Source: Zeaxanthinibacter enoshimensis (lineage in GTDB: Bacteria; Bacteroidota; Bacteroidia; Flavobacteriales; Flavobacteriaceae). Taken from it: DNA of 64,000 bases. The notes beneath the pieces are model-generated. The model saw only the letters and a program-made list of their open reading frames with translations. It made no database searches and was not told the origin of the DNA. This document shows, one piece after another, positions 44,351-54,300 of this stretch (position 1 is the first letter of the stretch; each line of letters starts with the position of its first letter). Location of the stretch: contig NZ_SNYI01000002.1 in NCBI RefSeq assembly GCF_004362865.1, positions 645,772 to 709,771 of the forward strand, written 5' to 3'. The position numbers and the translations under genes were made by a program.

Positions 44351-44761
44351 CAGTTAATTTTTTCTAATTCAATTGTTGATGGGAAATACCTATATGACAC
44401 CCAACAAGATGAACATCTAAAAGTTAAAGAAAGGTTCACATTGTCCGAATATTATTTCACGCAAAGCTAGAAAAACTTTAGAGCCCGTTCAAAATCTATT
44501 TTAACATAATCAACTTTGCAATAATAGTTTGTGTTAAAGAGTACACAAGCTATTTGGATACTTCCTAATTTAGCCTCATAATAATTTACGAGAAACCATT
44601 TAAATAAAGGTGAAACAGTAATTTTTTGGATAGACTATTTTCATGAGATGACAGTTAACCGAAGAATTCGAATTATTAAACGAATTGAAGGCTAATAGTC
44701 CCGTTAAGACTTAAACTATGGCTATTTTTACTGTAATTAACCTTTAGAGCCAATTAACCAT
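44351..44761. other. Divergent intergenic region between the capI-like gene and the aminotransferase operon
   Basis: 410 nt, AT-rich and without a gene. It holds the minus-strand capI promoter at 44462-44492. No clean TAnnTTTG box was found in the plus direction for the aminotransferase-pglF-wza-wzc operon. Confidence 0.6.
44462..44492 (-). promoter_or_regulatory. Promoter TTG-N20-TAGCTTTG of the capI-like gene
   Basis: On the minus strand TTG at 44492-44490 and TAGCTTTG at 44469-44462, spacing 20: exact consensus. Expected leader of about 105 nt. Confidence 0.65.
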
Positions 44762-44764
44762 TTG

Positions 44765-45886
44765 ATGACCACAACGAAAATATGGCTTTCTTCACCCCAT
44801 ATGGGGCATGCCGAAGAATTATATGTAAAAGAGGCTTTTGACACGAACTGGGTAGCGCCTTTGGGCCCCAATGTTGATAAATTTGAAAAATCAATTAGCA
44901 CTTACCTGGGTGGAGAATTTGAAGTAGCAGCTTTAAGTTCAGGTACTGCTGCAATTCATTTAGCCTTGGAGATCCTAGGAGTTGGAAAAGATGATGAAGT
45001 AATTTGTCAGAGCTTAACATTTTCAGCCTCCGCTAACCCTATTTGTTATCTTGGGGCTAAACCTATTTTTGTTGATAGTGAACGTGAAACCTGGAATATC
45101 TGTCCCGACCTTCTCGAAAAAGCAATAAAGGAGCGCGTGGCAATGGGCAAAAAACCTAAGGCTATTATTGCCGTTCATTTATATGGGATGCCCTATAAAG
45201 TCACAGAAATAAACCGGATTTCTGAGAAATACGAAATTCCGGTTATCGAGGATAGCGCAGAAGCACTGGGTAGTAGTTATAAGACAAAAAAATGTAGTAC
45301 CTTAGGTAATCTGGGGATACTTTCTTTTAATGGAAATAAGATTATTACGACCTCCGGTGGAGGAGCATTAGTTTCCAAAAATCCAGATTATAAAAAGAAA
45401 GCAGTATACCTGGCGACCCAGGCTCGCGACGATGCTCCCCATTACCAACATTCGGTTGTGGGGTATAATTACCGAATGAGCAATGTTCTTGCCGGTATCG
45501 GCAGGGGCCAAATGGAAGTCCTGGATGAACGCGTTAAGGCGCGTAGAGCAAATTTTGACTTCTACCGGGATGCTTTAAAAAGCACTGGTTTAGAGTTCCT
45601 CCCAGAGCCTGAAGGAAGTATTTCTAACAGGTGGCTTAGTTGTGTTTTAACTGATTCTTACGAAACAAGGGAGGCAATACGAGTGGGATTGTTATCAGAA
45701 GATATCGAATCACGTCCGCTATGGAAACCAATGCACTTGCAGCCAGTCTTCAATTCATGTCCGAACTATACTAATGGTATTTCTGAAGATTTATTTGATA
45801 GAGGTCTTTGTCTGCCAAGTGGATCAAATCTCCAACTCGAGGATTTAGAGAGGGTTGCGGCTAAAATTTTAAAAATAATGTCATGA
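44765..45886 (+). CDS. DegT/DnrJ/EryC1/StrS-family sugar aminotransferase
   Basis: 373 residues from ATG 44765 (a TTG codon lies just before it). PLP enzyme: DTNWVAPLGPNVDKFE, LSSGTAAIHLALEILGVG, EVICQSLTFSASANPI, VIEDSAEALGSSY, the PLP lysine region SFNGNKIITTSGGG and GYNYRMSNVLAGIGRGQ. It sets an amino group, from glutamate as a rule, on C4 of a UDP-4-keto-6-deoxy-HexNAc. The stop overlaps the start of the PglF-like gene (ATGA at 45883-45886), so enzyme and substrate maker are coupled. PglE-like by context; an acetyltransferase of PglD type is not next to it. Confidence 0.92.
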   Translation: MTTTKIWLSSPHMGHAEELYVKEAFDTNWVAPLGPNVDKFEKSISTYLGGEFEVAALSSGTAAIHLALEILGVGKDDEVICQSLTFSASANPICYLGAKPIFVDSERETWNICPDLLEKAIKERVAMGKKPKAIIAVHLYGMPYKVTEINRISEKYEIPVIEDSAEALGSSYKTKKCSTLGNLGILSFNGNKIITTSGGGALVSKNPDYKKKAVYLATQARDDAPHYQHSVVGYNYRMSNVLAGIGRGQMEVLDERVKARRANFDFYRDALKSTGLEFLPEPEGSISNRWLSCVLTDSYETREAIRVGLLSEDIESRPLWKPMHLQPVFNSCPNYTNGISEDLFDRGLCLPSGSNLQLEDLERVAAKILKIMS

Positions 45887-47817
45887 TCAAGGATTACTTA
45901 GTGAGCAACGCACACAGATATGCCTCCAAATGGTTGGTTCTGGCTATCGATGTCATTCTTATATTTTTCTCTTTTGTCTTATCCTATTTTATCAGGTTTA
46001 ACCTGACATTTAACTTTGATACGGACCGGTTATTCTTACAGATACCCATTGTATGTGGATTAGCCCTTATATCATTCCTTATTACAGGATCCTATAAGGG
46101 AGTTGTTAGGCATACCGGAGTTAGGGATGTTTATAATATATTCAATGCTATTTGTCTATCCAGCATCCTGGCCATATTTATGGTGATCGTGAACAGGCAA
46201 TTGGGGGTTATGGAGGATTTCACCATTCCACTGTCTATTATCATTATTCATAGCCTTATAGCTTTTATATCCATGACTGCTTCACGCTATGTATTTAAGA
46301 CGCTTTACTATAATATGGTAAAGAAGTTTAAGATTACAAAAAACGTGATGATTTATGGGGCCGGAGAGGCCGGTATTCTCACCTATAATGCGCTGACTAA
46401 TCATACTGCGAGTAATGCGCGGGTAATTGGATACATAGATGATGATAATAATAAGGTAGGAAAGCGCATCAATGGTGTTCGTGTTTATGGGAAAGATGAA
46501 ATATCAGAATTATTTGTTCAACGTTCTGAAATAGCGGAGATAATTGTTTCCATAAATAATATTCATCACAGCCGTCTTCGTAAAATTGTAGAAAGCCTGA
46601 TGGATTTCCAGGTCCAGGTAAAAATTGTACCACCGGTTGAAGACTGGATCAATGGGGAGCTTAAAGTCTCTCAGATCAAACAGGTACAGATCGAGGATCT
46701 GCTCAACAGGGTTCCTATTAATATTAAACAGTCTAAAGTTTCCGAAGAATTAAAAGATCAGGTGATCATGGTAACCGGGGGTGCTGGTTCCATAGGAAGT
46801 GAGATCGTCAGGCAGATAGCTAATTATCACTACAAGTCTCTGATAGTAATAGACCAGGCCGAATCTGCTCTTTACGATCTGCAACAGGAGCTGAAGCAAA
46901 ATGGGTTCCACAACTTTATTCCAATTGTAGCTGATATTCGTGATAAGAACAGGATGAATACGTATTTCCAGGAATATAAACCTGATATGGTATTTCATGC
47001 TGCGGCATATAAACATGTGCCCCTCATGGAGTATAACGCTTATGAGGCTATTAAGATTAATGTGGCGGGGACCAAAATGCTGGTGGATCTTTCCATGAAT
47101 CACAATGTGGACAAATTCGTTTTTGTGTCTACAGATAAAGCTGTGAACCCTACGAATGTGATGGGGGCAACAAAGCGAATTGCAGAAATGTATATCAGTT
47201 GCATGCACCAGGAGAACAAGACAAAATTTATTACTACACGGTTTGGGAATGTATTAGGATCTAATGGTTCTGTGATACCTCTGTTTAAAAAACAGATCGA
47301 AAAAGGAGGCCCTTTGACCGTTACACATAAAGACATTACCCGTTATTTTATGACCATTCCTGAGGCATCTCAACTGGTTTTGGAAGCAGCTGCGATGGGT
47401 AAAGGAGGAGAAATATTCATTTTCGATATGGGTGAGTCTGTAAAGATATTTGACCTGGCTAAGAATATGATAAAATTGTCTGGTCTTCGTTATCCGGAAG
47501 ATATTGATATAGAAATTACCGGTCTGCGACCAGGTGAGAAATTATACGAGGAACTTTTAGCTAATGGTGAGAATACGCTTCCTACATATCACAAAAAGAT
47601 AATGATTAGTAAAGTAAGGGAGTTAAATTATGCTGAGGTAAGGTCTAAGATCGATGAGCTTTGCGTCTCCAACATGTTCTTCAATGGTGATACGGTGAAG
47701 CTGATGAAACAAATTGTACCCGAATACGTCTCAAATAATTCGGATCACAGTAAAACGGATAAACCATCCATACACAGCTCCAAAATTGAGGGAGAAAAGA
47801 AAATATATCATTCCTAA
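45883..47817 (+). CDS. PglF/WbpM-type UDP-N-acetylglucosamine 4,6-dehydratase (membrane)
   Basis: 644 residues. Four or so membrane helices in the first 135 residues (WLVLAIDVILIFFSFVLSYFI and others, parts quoted), a CoA-binding-like Rossmann domain from about 148 (NVMIYGAGEAGIL), and a C-terminal SDR from about 292 (MVTGGAGSIGSEIVRQI) with AAAYKHVPLMEYN and the active site STDKAVNPTNVMGATKRIAE near 417, in which Met replaces Tyr as in PglF and WbpM. It makes UDP-2-acetamido-2,6-dideoxy-alpha-D-xylo-hexos-4-ulose, the substrate of the aminotransferase before it. Confidence 0.92.
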   Translation: MIKDYLVSNAHRYASKWLVLAIDVILIFFSFVLSYFIRFNLTFNFDTDRLFLQIPIVCGLALISFLITGSYKGVVRHTGVRDVYNIFNAICLSSILAIFMVIVNRQLGVMEDFTIPLSIIIIHSLIAFISMTASRYVFKTLYYNMVKKFKITKNVMIYGAGEAGILTYNALTNHTASNARVIGYIDDDNNKVGKRINGVRVYGKDEISELFVQRSEIAEIIVSINNIHHSRLRKIVESLMDFQVQVKIVPPVEDWINGELKVSQIKQVQIEDLLNRVPINIKQSKVSEELKDQVIMVTGGAGSIGSEIVRQIANYHYKSLIVIDQAESALYDLQQELKQNGFHNFIPIVADIRDKNRMNTYFQEYKPDMVFHAAAYKHVPLMEYNAYEAIKINVAGTKMLVDLSMNHNVDKFVFVSTDKAVNPTNVMGATKRIAEMYISCMHQENKTKFITTRFGNVLGSNGSVIPLFKKQIEKGGPLTVTHKDITRYFMTIPEASQLVLEAAAMGKGGEIFIFDMGESVKIFDLAKNMIKLSGLRYPEDIDIEITGLRPGEKLYEELLANGENTLPTYHKKIMISKVRELNYAEVRSKIDELCVSNMFFNGDTVKLMKQIVPEYVSNNSDHSKTDKPSIHSSKIEGEKKIYHS

Positions 47818-47853
47818 TATTTTGATTATTATTGTGTACTAATTTATAAAGTT

Positions 47854-48633
47854 ATGCGATCCTATTATATTTTATTGAAACCTGCTATTGTATTTTTATT
47901 GGCTGGCTTATTTATATCTTCTTGTGCTTCGAAGAAGGACGTTGTGTATTTTCAAAACGCTGGTTCTTTTGAAACAATCGTAGATAAAAATAAATCAACT
48001 CCAAAGTTTAAGGTTGATGATGTCATTAGCATTCATGTCTCAACTCTAGATAAAGAAGCTAGTGTCCCATTTAATCTTTTTGCTGGTACTGAGTCGGGGA
48101 ATTTGACTCCAACACAGGTTGATTATTTGGTAGACGAATCAGGAGAAATTGATTTTCCTGTGATAGGTAAAATTAAAGTTGCAGGATTATCACCAGATGA
48201 ATTGAGGATGAAATTACGCAACGACCTCAACGAATTTTTAAAAGATCCCATAATCAATATACGACTAAGAAACTTCTCTGTTACCGTACTTGGTGAAGTT
48301 AATAGACCAGGGACATACCCTGTAGTAGGAGAACAGATAACAATTTTAGAAGCACTAGGATTGGCAGGCGACATGACGATTAAGGGACAACGAAAAAATG
48401 TAATGGTTATACGTGATTTTGATGGAACAAAAGTCTACAACAGGATTGATCTCACCCGTAAAGAAGCCCTTACATCTCCGGTCTATTATTTGACTCAAAA
48501 CGATGTTGTATACGTTGAACCGAACAGATCTGCTACCACTGCCTCGAATTTAGATAATAGAGCATCCATTGCCGTCTCAATTGCTTCGGTACTTATAACT
48601 TCCACGGTAATTTTGCTCACAAGAATTAATTAA
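47854..48633 (+). CDS. wza: Polysaccharide export outer-membrane lipoprotein (Wza-like)
   Basis: 259 residues, the short form common in Bacteroidota. Lipoprotein signal (IVFLLAGLFISSC with Cys at about 24), Poly_export domain (FKVDDVISIHVSTLDKE, VDESGEIDFPVIGKIKVAGLS), an SLBB segment (VTVLGEVNRPGTYPV, ILEALGLAGDMTIKGQRKNVMV) and a C-terminal hydrophobic stretch (SIAVSIASVLITSTVILL). It forms the outer-membrane exit for the polymer together with the Wzc protein made next, 16 nt downstream. Confidence 0.93.
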   Translation: MRSYYILLKPAIVFLLAGLFISSCASKKDVVYFQNAGSFETIVDKNKSTPKFKVDDVISIHVSTLDKEASVPFNLFAGTESGNLTPTQVDYLVDESGEIDFPVIGKIKVAGLSPDELRMKLRNDLNEFLKDPIINIRLRNFSVTVLGEVNRPGTYPVVGEQITILEALGLAGDMTIKGQRKNVMVIRDFDGTKVYNRIDLTRKEALTSPVYYLTQNDVVYVEPNRSATTASNLDNRASIAVSIASVLITSTVILLTRIN

Positions 48634-48649
48634 GCATAATTTATTTTAA

Positions 48650-51028
48650 ATGGCATCGATTAACGAGGAACGAAAGTTTCAAAGTACTGATATACGTGAA
48701 ATCCTCAGTGCATATACTAAAAATTGGAAATGGTTTATATTATCAACGGCTATAGCTGTGGTTATAGCTGTACTTTACCTAAGGTATACTTCACCGGAGT
48801 ATGGCACACAGGCTAAAATACAGTTGCTAGATGAAAAATCTTCAGGATCAGGAATAGACTTATTTAAGGAATTGGAGGTAATTCAAGGCGGGAAAACTAA
48901 CGTTGAGGATGAAATTGAAGTTATTAATTCGCGTTCAAATTTTATTGAAGTAGTTAAAGAACTGGGTCTTAATACCAAAATATTGGCTATCGGAAATATT
49001 ATTAGTTCAGAATTGTATAATGCTCCACCGGTTAAATTGAATTTCATTGCGGCAGACTCTATTATTTTTAATTCTAATTATAGTTTTTATCTAACTTTAA
49101 ATTCAAATACAACCTTCGGATTTAGCGAAGAAGAAGATGGACCTTCAAAAGTATTTGCTTTTGGAAAAAATATTCCAACTCCTTTAGGGGACATTGTTAT
49201 CACCCCCAATATTTCAGATTTCAATCGCTTTCGGGGTAAGACACTTCAAGTTGTCGTAGAACCGGTTTCACTTGTTGCTGAGAGGTACCAGAAAAAAGTT
49301 CAAATATTTCCGCCGGAGGATTTCTCAAATGTGGTGAATATCTATTTGGAAGATCCAATTATTGATAAAGGAAAAGATATAGTTAATTCGTTAGTAAGAA
49401 TTTATAATGAAAATGCTATAGAAGATAAAAGGATTATCGCTGACCGCACCTCTGATTTTATTAATGCTAGAATCGCCGATATTTCCTCAAGTCTATCTAG
49501 CGTTGATCAATCAGCACAGGATCTAAAAACGAGCAAAGGCTTAACTGATATTGCTTCTGAAGCTAATATAAATCTCAATGTGGGTGCTGCTAATCGACAG
49601 GAACTGGCGAATTATGAAACACAACTCAATATTGCTGCCTCTATGCAGGATATTATCAACCAACAAGATGGGTATGAGGTCCTTCCAGGTAATATAGGAT
49701 TAAATGATCCTACTATAGCGAGTACAACTGAAAGATATAATCAGTTAGTTCTGGAAAGAAAAAGGTTACTTAAAAGTTCGACTGAGAAATCTCCCATTAT
49801 CAAGAATTTGGATCAGCAATTGGAGGGCCTGAAAAGAAGCATGGAGTCTAGTTTGAATAGTACGGTTAATAACTTGGGATTGCAGGTAAATACCTTGAGT
49901 AATCAACAGGCCATCATTAACTCTAAAATTTATTCCACCCCCCGAAACGAAAGGGCTCTTAGAGATATAACTCGGCAACAACAAACCACGGAATCATTGT
50001 ACCTATATTTGCTGCAAAAACGTGAAGAAGCTCAAATTGCAGTGGCCTCAACCAACCCGAAATCCAAGATTATTGATAGTGCATATGCTGTGAGTCTCTT
50101 TCCCGTTACTCCGAATAGGTCATTGGTTTTTCTGGCATCTCTTATACTTGGTTTGCTTGTTCCCTTTTCGGTAATATATGCAAATTCATTATTGGATAAT
50201 AAGATCCATAATAAGCATAATTTGAATAAGATCGCAGATAATATACCGGTCCTTGGGGAATTACCAAAATTATCTAAAAGGGACAGTCGTTTGATAATTA
50301 AAGATGATCGATCAGTTTTAGCTGAATCTTTGAGAATACTTCGTACTAACCTGGATTATCTGATTAAGACTAATAAGAATGGCTCTAAGAATAACTTGAT
50401 CTATATTACTTCAAGTGTTCCTGGAGAAGGTAAAACCTTTCTGTCATCAAATTTAGCTATGATATTCGCGAGCACCGGTAAAAAAGTCTTATTGATTGGT
50501 GCAGATATAAGAAATCCAAAAATTTACACCTTTTTCAGTGGAAATCAAGTTGACAAGTTAAAAAAGCCGAGTAGAAATAAAGATGCCGGTTTGACCGAGT
50601 ATATTTTTGATCATAGTTTATCCGTTGATGATATTATTAACCCCATGTTAGTTCATCATAATACAATCGATGTAATATATTCAGGCCGTATCCCTCCAAA
50701 CCCGGCAGAATTATTGATGAGTAATCGAGTTAAAGAACTATTCGAGAAAGTATCCACATCTTATGATTACGTAATCGTTGATACAGCTCCCTTGATGGTC
50801 GTTAGTGATACTTTGTTAATAGCGGAATATGCAGACCATTTAATTTACGTCACAAGGGCGGGCATAACTGAAAAGAAGGCAATAGAATATCCAATAAGTC
50901 TAAGGAATGAAGGTAAAATCAAGGGACTTTCATTTGTTGTTAATGACGTAAAATCTTCTAACTTAGGGTATGGTGGCCAGTATGGCTACGGTTATGGTAA
51001 GAGTCAGAAAAAGTGGTGGAAACTATAA
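48650..51028 (+). CDS. wzc: Polysaccharide co-polymerase/tyrosine autokinase (Wzc-like)
   Basis: 792 residues. Wzz-type periplasmic part between two membrane segments (about 27-45, WFILSTAIAVVIAVLYL; and about 488-510, LVFLASLILGLLVPFSVIY), with a long coiled coil, then a cytosolic BY-kinase: SSVPGEGKTFLSSNLA (Walker A), VLLIGADIRNPK (A'), YDYVIVDTAPLMVV (Walker B). The last 20 residues hold a Tyr cluster (YGGQYGYGYGK) that is the usual self-phosphorylation tail. It controls chain length and export; phosphorylation state is the likely switch. Last gene of its operon. Confidence 0.94.
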   Translation: MASINEERKFQSTDIREILSAYTKNWKWFILSTAIAVVIAVLYLRYTSPEYGTQAKIQLLDEKSSGSGIDLFKELEVIQGGKTNVEDEIEVINSRSNFIEVVKELGLNTKILAIGNIISSELYNAPPVKLNFIAADSIIFNSNYSFYLTLNSNTTFGFSEEEDGPSKVFAFGKNIPTPLGDIVITPNISDFNRFRGKTLQVVVEPVSLVAERYQKKVQIFPPEDFSNVVNIYLEDPIIDKGKDIVNSLVRIYNENAIEDKRIIADRTSDFINARIADISSSLSSVDQSAQDLKTSKGLTDIASEANINLNVGAANRQELANYETQLNIAASMQDIINQQDGYEVLPGNIGLNDPTIASTTERYNQLVLERKRLLKSSTEKSPIIKNLDQQLEGLKRSMESSLNSTVNNLGLQVNTLSNQQAIINSKIYSTPRNERALRDITRQQQTTESLYLYLLQKREEAQIAVASTNPKSKIIDSAYAVSLFPVTPNRSLVFLASLILGLLVPFSVIYANSLLDNKIHNKHNLNKIADNIPVLGELPKLSKRDSRLIIKDDRSVLAESLRILRTNLDYLIKTNKNGSKNNLIYITSSVPGEGKTFLSSNLAMIFASTGKKVLLIGADIRNPKIYTFFSGNQVDKLKKPSRNKDAGLTEYIFDHSLSVDDIINPMLVHHNTIDVIYSGRIPPNPAELLMSNRVKELFEKVSTSYDYVIVDTAPLMVVSDTLLIAEYADHLIYVTRAGITEKKAIEYPISLRNEGKIKGLSFVVNDVKSSNLGYGGQYGYGYGKSQKKWWKL

Positions 51029-51051
51029 ACCTGATTTTGATTCTCGATCAA

Positions 51052-51083
51052 TAAAAAAAACTGGCTTGTCCGGTTTTTTTTTG
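51052..51083 (+). terminator. Intrinsic terminator after wzc
   Basis: A-run and ACTGG, CTTGT loop, CCGGT and a run of nine T. Ends the aminotransferase-pglF-wza-wzc operon. Confidence 0.8.
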
Positions 51084-51367
51084 TTCAAATCCTTAAATAT
51101 TTAACATGTTGAATTAAAAAATTTAAATATTACATTAGGCTGTATAAATTTGAGTGCCAATTTTATCTATTGGTTGCAAATAACTGATTTTCAAAATTAT
51201 ATATTTATATGGCTTGCCATTGAACGATAAAGTATCTTCGTTAGTCGAATAAGGAAAAACAGGCTTCTTCGGCAAGTTGCATTAAGTTATCTTTACAAAT
51301 CAGACTATCTTCAATAAGAAGGCTGATATAGTGTTTTAAGAAAATCCAAACCCCAAAAATACTGATC
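51084..51367. other. AT-rich intergenic region before the first giant GSDH gene
   Basis: No gene seen. A degenerate box TATCTTCG at 51233-51240 with TTG at 51214-51216 (spacing 16) is a weak promoter candidate for the following gene. Confidence 0.35.
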
Positions 51368-54300
51368 GTGAAAAATAAAATTACTCGCTCTAATCTTACT
51401 CCCTTTATACTAAATACAATTCCAGCTAATTTTACCAAAATCCTGGCTTTTGTAATTATTGTTTTCTTGTCTAATAATCTTCTGCAAGCCCAGTTGCCAC
51501 AACAATTCCAAAAAGTGGAACTGATTACAGAAATGACCAACGCGGTCAATTTTGAATTTGCTCCCGATGGCCGGATATTTATTGTAGATCGCTATGGAGA
51601 ACTTCTGATATACAATCCAAATACACAGGTGACTGTTTCCGCAGGCACTTTAGAGGTGTTCAAAGATTTTGAGGATGGTTTGTTGGGTGTAGCTTTTGAT
51701 CCTGGTTTCCTGACTAACAATTACATTTATCTCCATTATTCACCATTAAATGTATCAGTTAACAGGGTGTCAAGGTTTACGATGAATGGTAATACGCTGG
51801 ACCTGGCTTCAGAAGTAACCCTGATGCAATGGCCTACTCAGAGGAATGGTTGCTGCCACTCCGGGGGAGATATGGGTTTTGATTCTCAGGGCAATCTATA
51901 TATCGCCACAGGAGATAATGCCAACCATAGCGATTATGCTGCTATCAGTGAAACGAATTCTGTGAACAGTGCAGAAAAGTCGTCTTCCAACACTAATGAC
52001 CTTCGAGGTAAAATTCTTCGGGTAAGACCACAGCCTGATGGAAGTTATACCATTCCAGGAGGTAACCTGTTCCCAAATGGGGCAGGGGGGCTTCCTGAAA
52101 TTTATGTGATGGGTGCCCGTAACCCCTATCGAATGTTCATAGACAAAGAGAATACGGATTGGATATTTTGGGGGGAAGTAGGTCCTGATGCCAATGTGGC
52201 CAGCTCCGCGGGTCCGGAAGGTAAAGACGAAATTAACCTGACCAAAACTGCGGGAAATTATGGTTGGCCTTACTTTTCCGGGAATAACGAACCCTATTTA
52301 ATAGATTACACCAATCCTCAGTACTATAATGATCCTAATACCCCGCAAAATGTGTCTACCTGGAATACCGGGGCTACAAATCTTCCTCCTGCCAGACCGT
52401 CATGGCTGGATTTTTTCCATAAAAGTTATATGGCCGGACCGAGGTATTATTATAATCCGGCTTTAACGGATCAACAACGATTACCTATAGAATACGACGA
52501 GGTATTTTTCTATTTTGACTTTAACAGTAGTGCTGTTTGGGGCGTTAAAATGGATGAGCAGGGTATTATTCAATCAAATCAGAGATTAAATACAGCCTTT
52601 CCTGCCAATAATAATTTGGGATTCATTGATATGAAAATTGGGCCAGATGGCCATTTATATATCTTGGAATACGGGGCGGGATGTTGTCCTAATAACACTG
52701 GTACAGGGAAATTGGTTCGCATGGATTATATCGGAATTGTATCCAATTCATCCCCGGTAGTTGAAATTTCCGCTGATCCTGATAATGGATCCCTCCCGCT
52801 TACGGTAAATTTCTCCAGCGAAGGAACATTCGATCCTGATGGGGATTCTTTAACATACGAGTGGGATTTTGAAACCGATGGGACGGTGGATTCAACGGAG
52901 GAAAATCCAACTTTTGTTTATTCACTGGCCGGAACCTATAATGTTCAACTCCGTGTTGATGATGGTAACGGGGGCGTCAGTACCAAGAATCTGACCATCT
53001 ATGCCGGGAATAATGCACCAACATTCACATTTACTTCTCCCATCGATGGTGGTTTTATGAACTGGGGGGACGATATCGATCTGGATTTGCTCGTGGAAGA
53101 TGTAGAGGATGGCAGTACAGCAAATGGAGGGATAAATTGCCTGGACGTGAACGTTGTCCCATCCCTTGGGCACCTGAATCATTTTCATGATGATATGGGG
53201 CTTGATGGGTGTCCTAAAACTCTGAATCTGGACCCAGGTAACCATAATATCTATGGGGAGATGGACATATTTTACGTCCTGGGTGCTAATTATACTGATC
53301 AGGGTGGATTGCAAGCATTTGATCAGGTTCAACTACATCCCAAACGCAGGGAAGCAGAATTTTATGATGTTAAGAGTGATATTACGGTAGTAGGGAACAG
53401 TGATCCTTGGGGGGGTGGCAGCGAGGCCATAAGAGTTAATCACGATGGATATATCGTATTTGAAGGTAGAAATCTTCTGAATATCAGTGGAGTTAAATAC
53501 CGGGTTGCATCTCAAACTGCTGGAGGATCGATTGAACTTAGAGTAGGTAGTCCCACAGGTGCATTACTGGCAACATCTCCTGTCCCTTCCACAGGCAGCT
53601 TAAATAATTGGGTAGATGTAGAGTCTGCTATCAGCGATCCCGGGGGTAAGAATGACCTTTATTTTGTATTCAAGAATGCATCAGCGGGAGTTGATATCTT
53701 CGACCTTAATTACATTGAATTTATTGGACAGGGGGTTTCTACAGATAATACTCCCCCGGTTGTAAATAACGTCTCCTCGTCAGAGCCTACAGAAGTTCGT
53801 GTAGAATTTTCTGAATATGTCAATATGACTGTTGCTGAGACGATAACCAATTATAGCCTGGATAATGGGGAAAGCGTTATTTCTGCCAGTCTGCAGGAAG
53901 ATCAGAGGACAGTGATACTGACCACCTCTCAATTAGCCCCAGGTATTACTTATACGTTGGATATTAATAATGTGACCAATGAAGCTGGACTACCCGTTGC
54001 TAGCGGTAGTTACACCTTTAATTTCGAGGTGGAATGTAATAATACTCCCTTTCCGGATCAGTGGCAGGAAGAAATAATAGGGAGCGAACTTCCTTACAGG
54101 TCGGTTTATATTTATGCAGATCATGATCTTGATGGTGACGGCTTAAAAGATATCGTAACTGGAGGATGGTGGTATAAAAACCCAGGTACAGTTACCGGGA
54201 ATTGGGTAAGAAGCACTATTGGCTCACCTTTTAATAATGTAGCCTACGTTTACGACTTTGACGGTGACGGCGATTTTGACCTGCTGGGAACACAAGGAGC

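Noticed and set aside
44762..44764. TTG start for the aminotransferase
   Set aside because: Directly followed by an ATG; the ATG is the simpler start.
46750..47208. 152-codon minus-strand open frame
   Set aside because: Antisense shadow of the PglF-like SDR domain.
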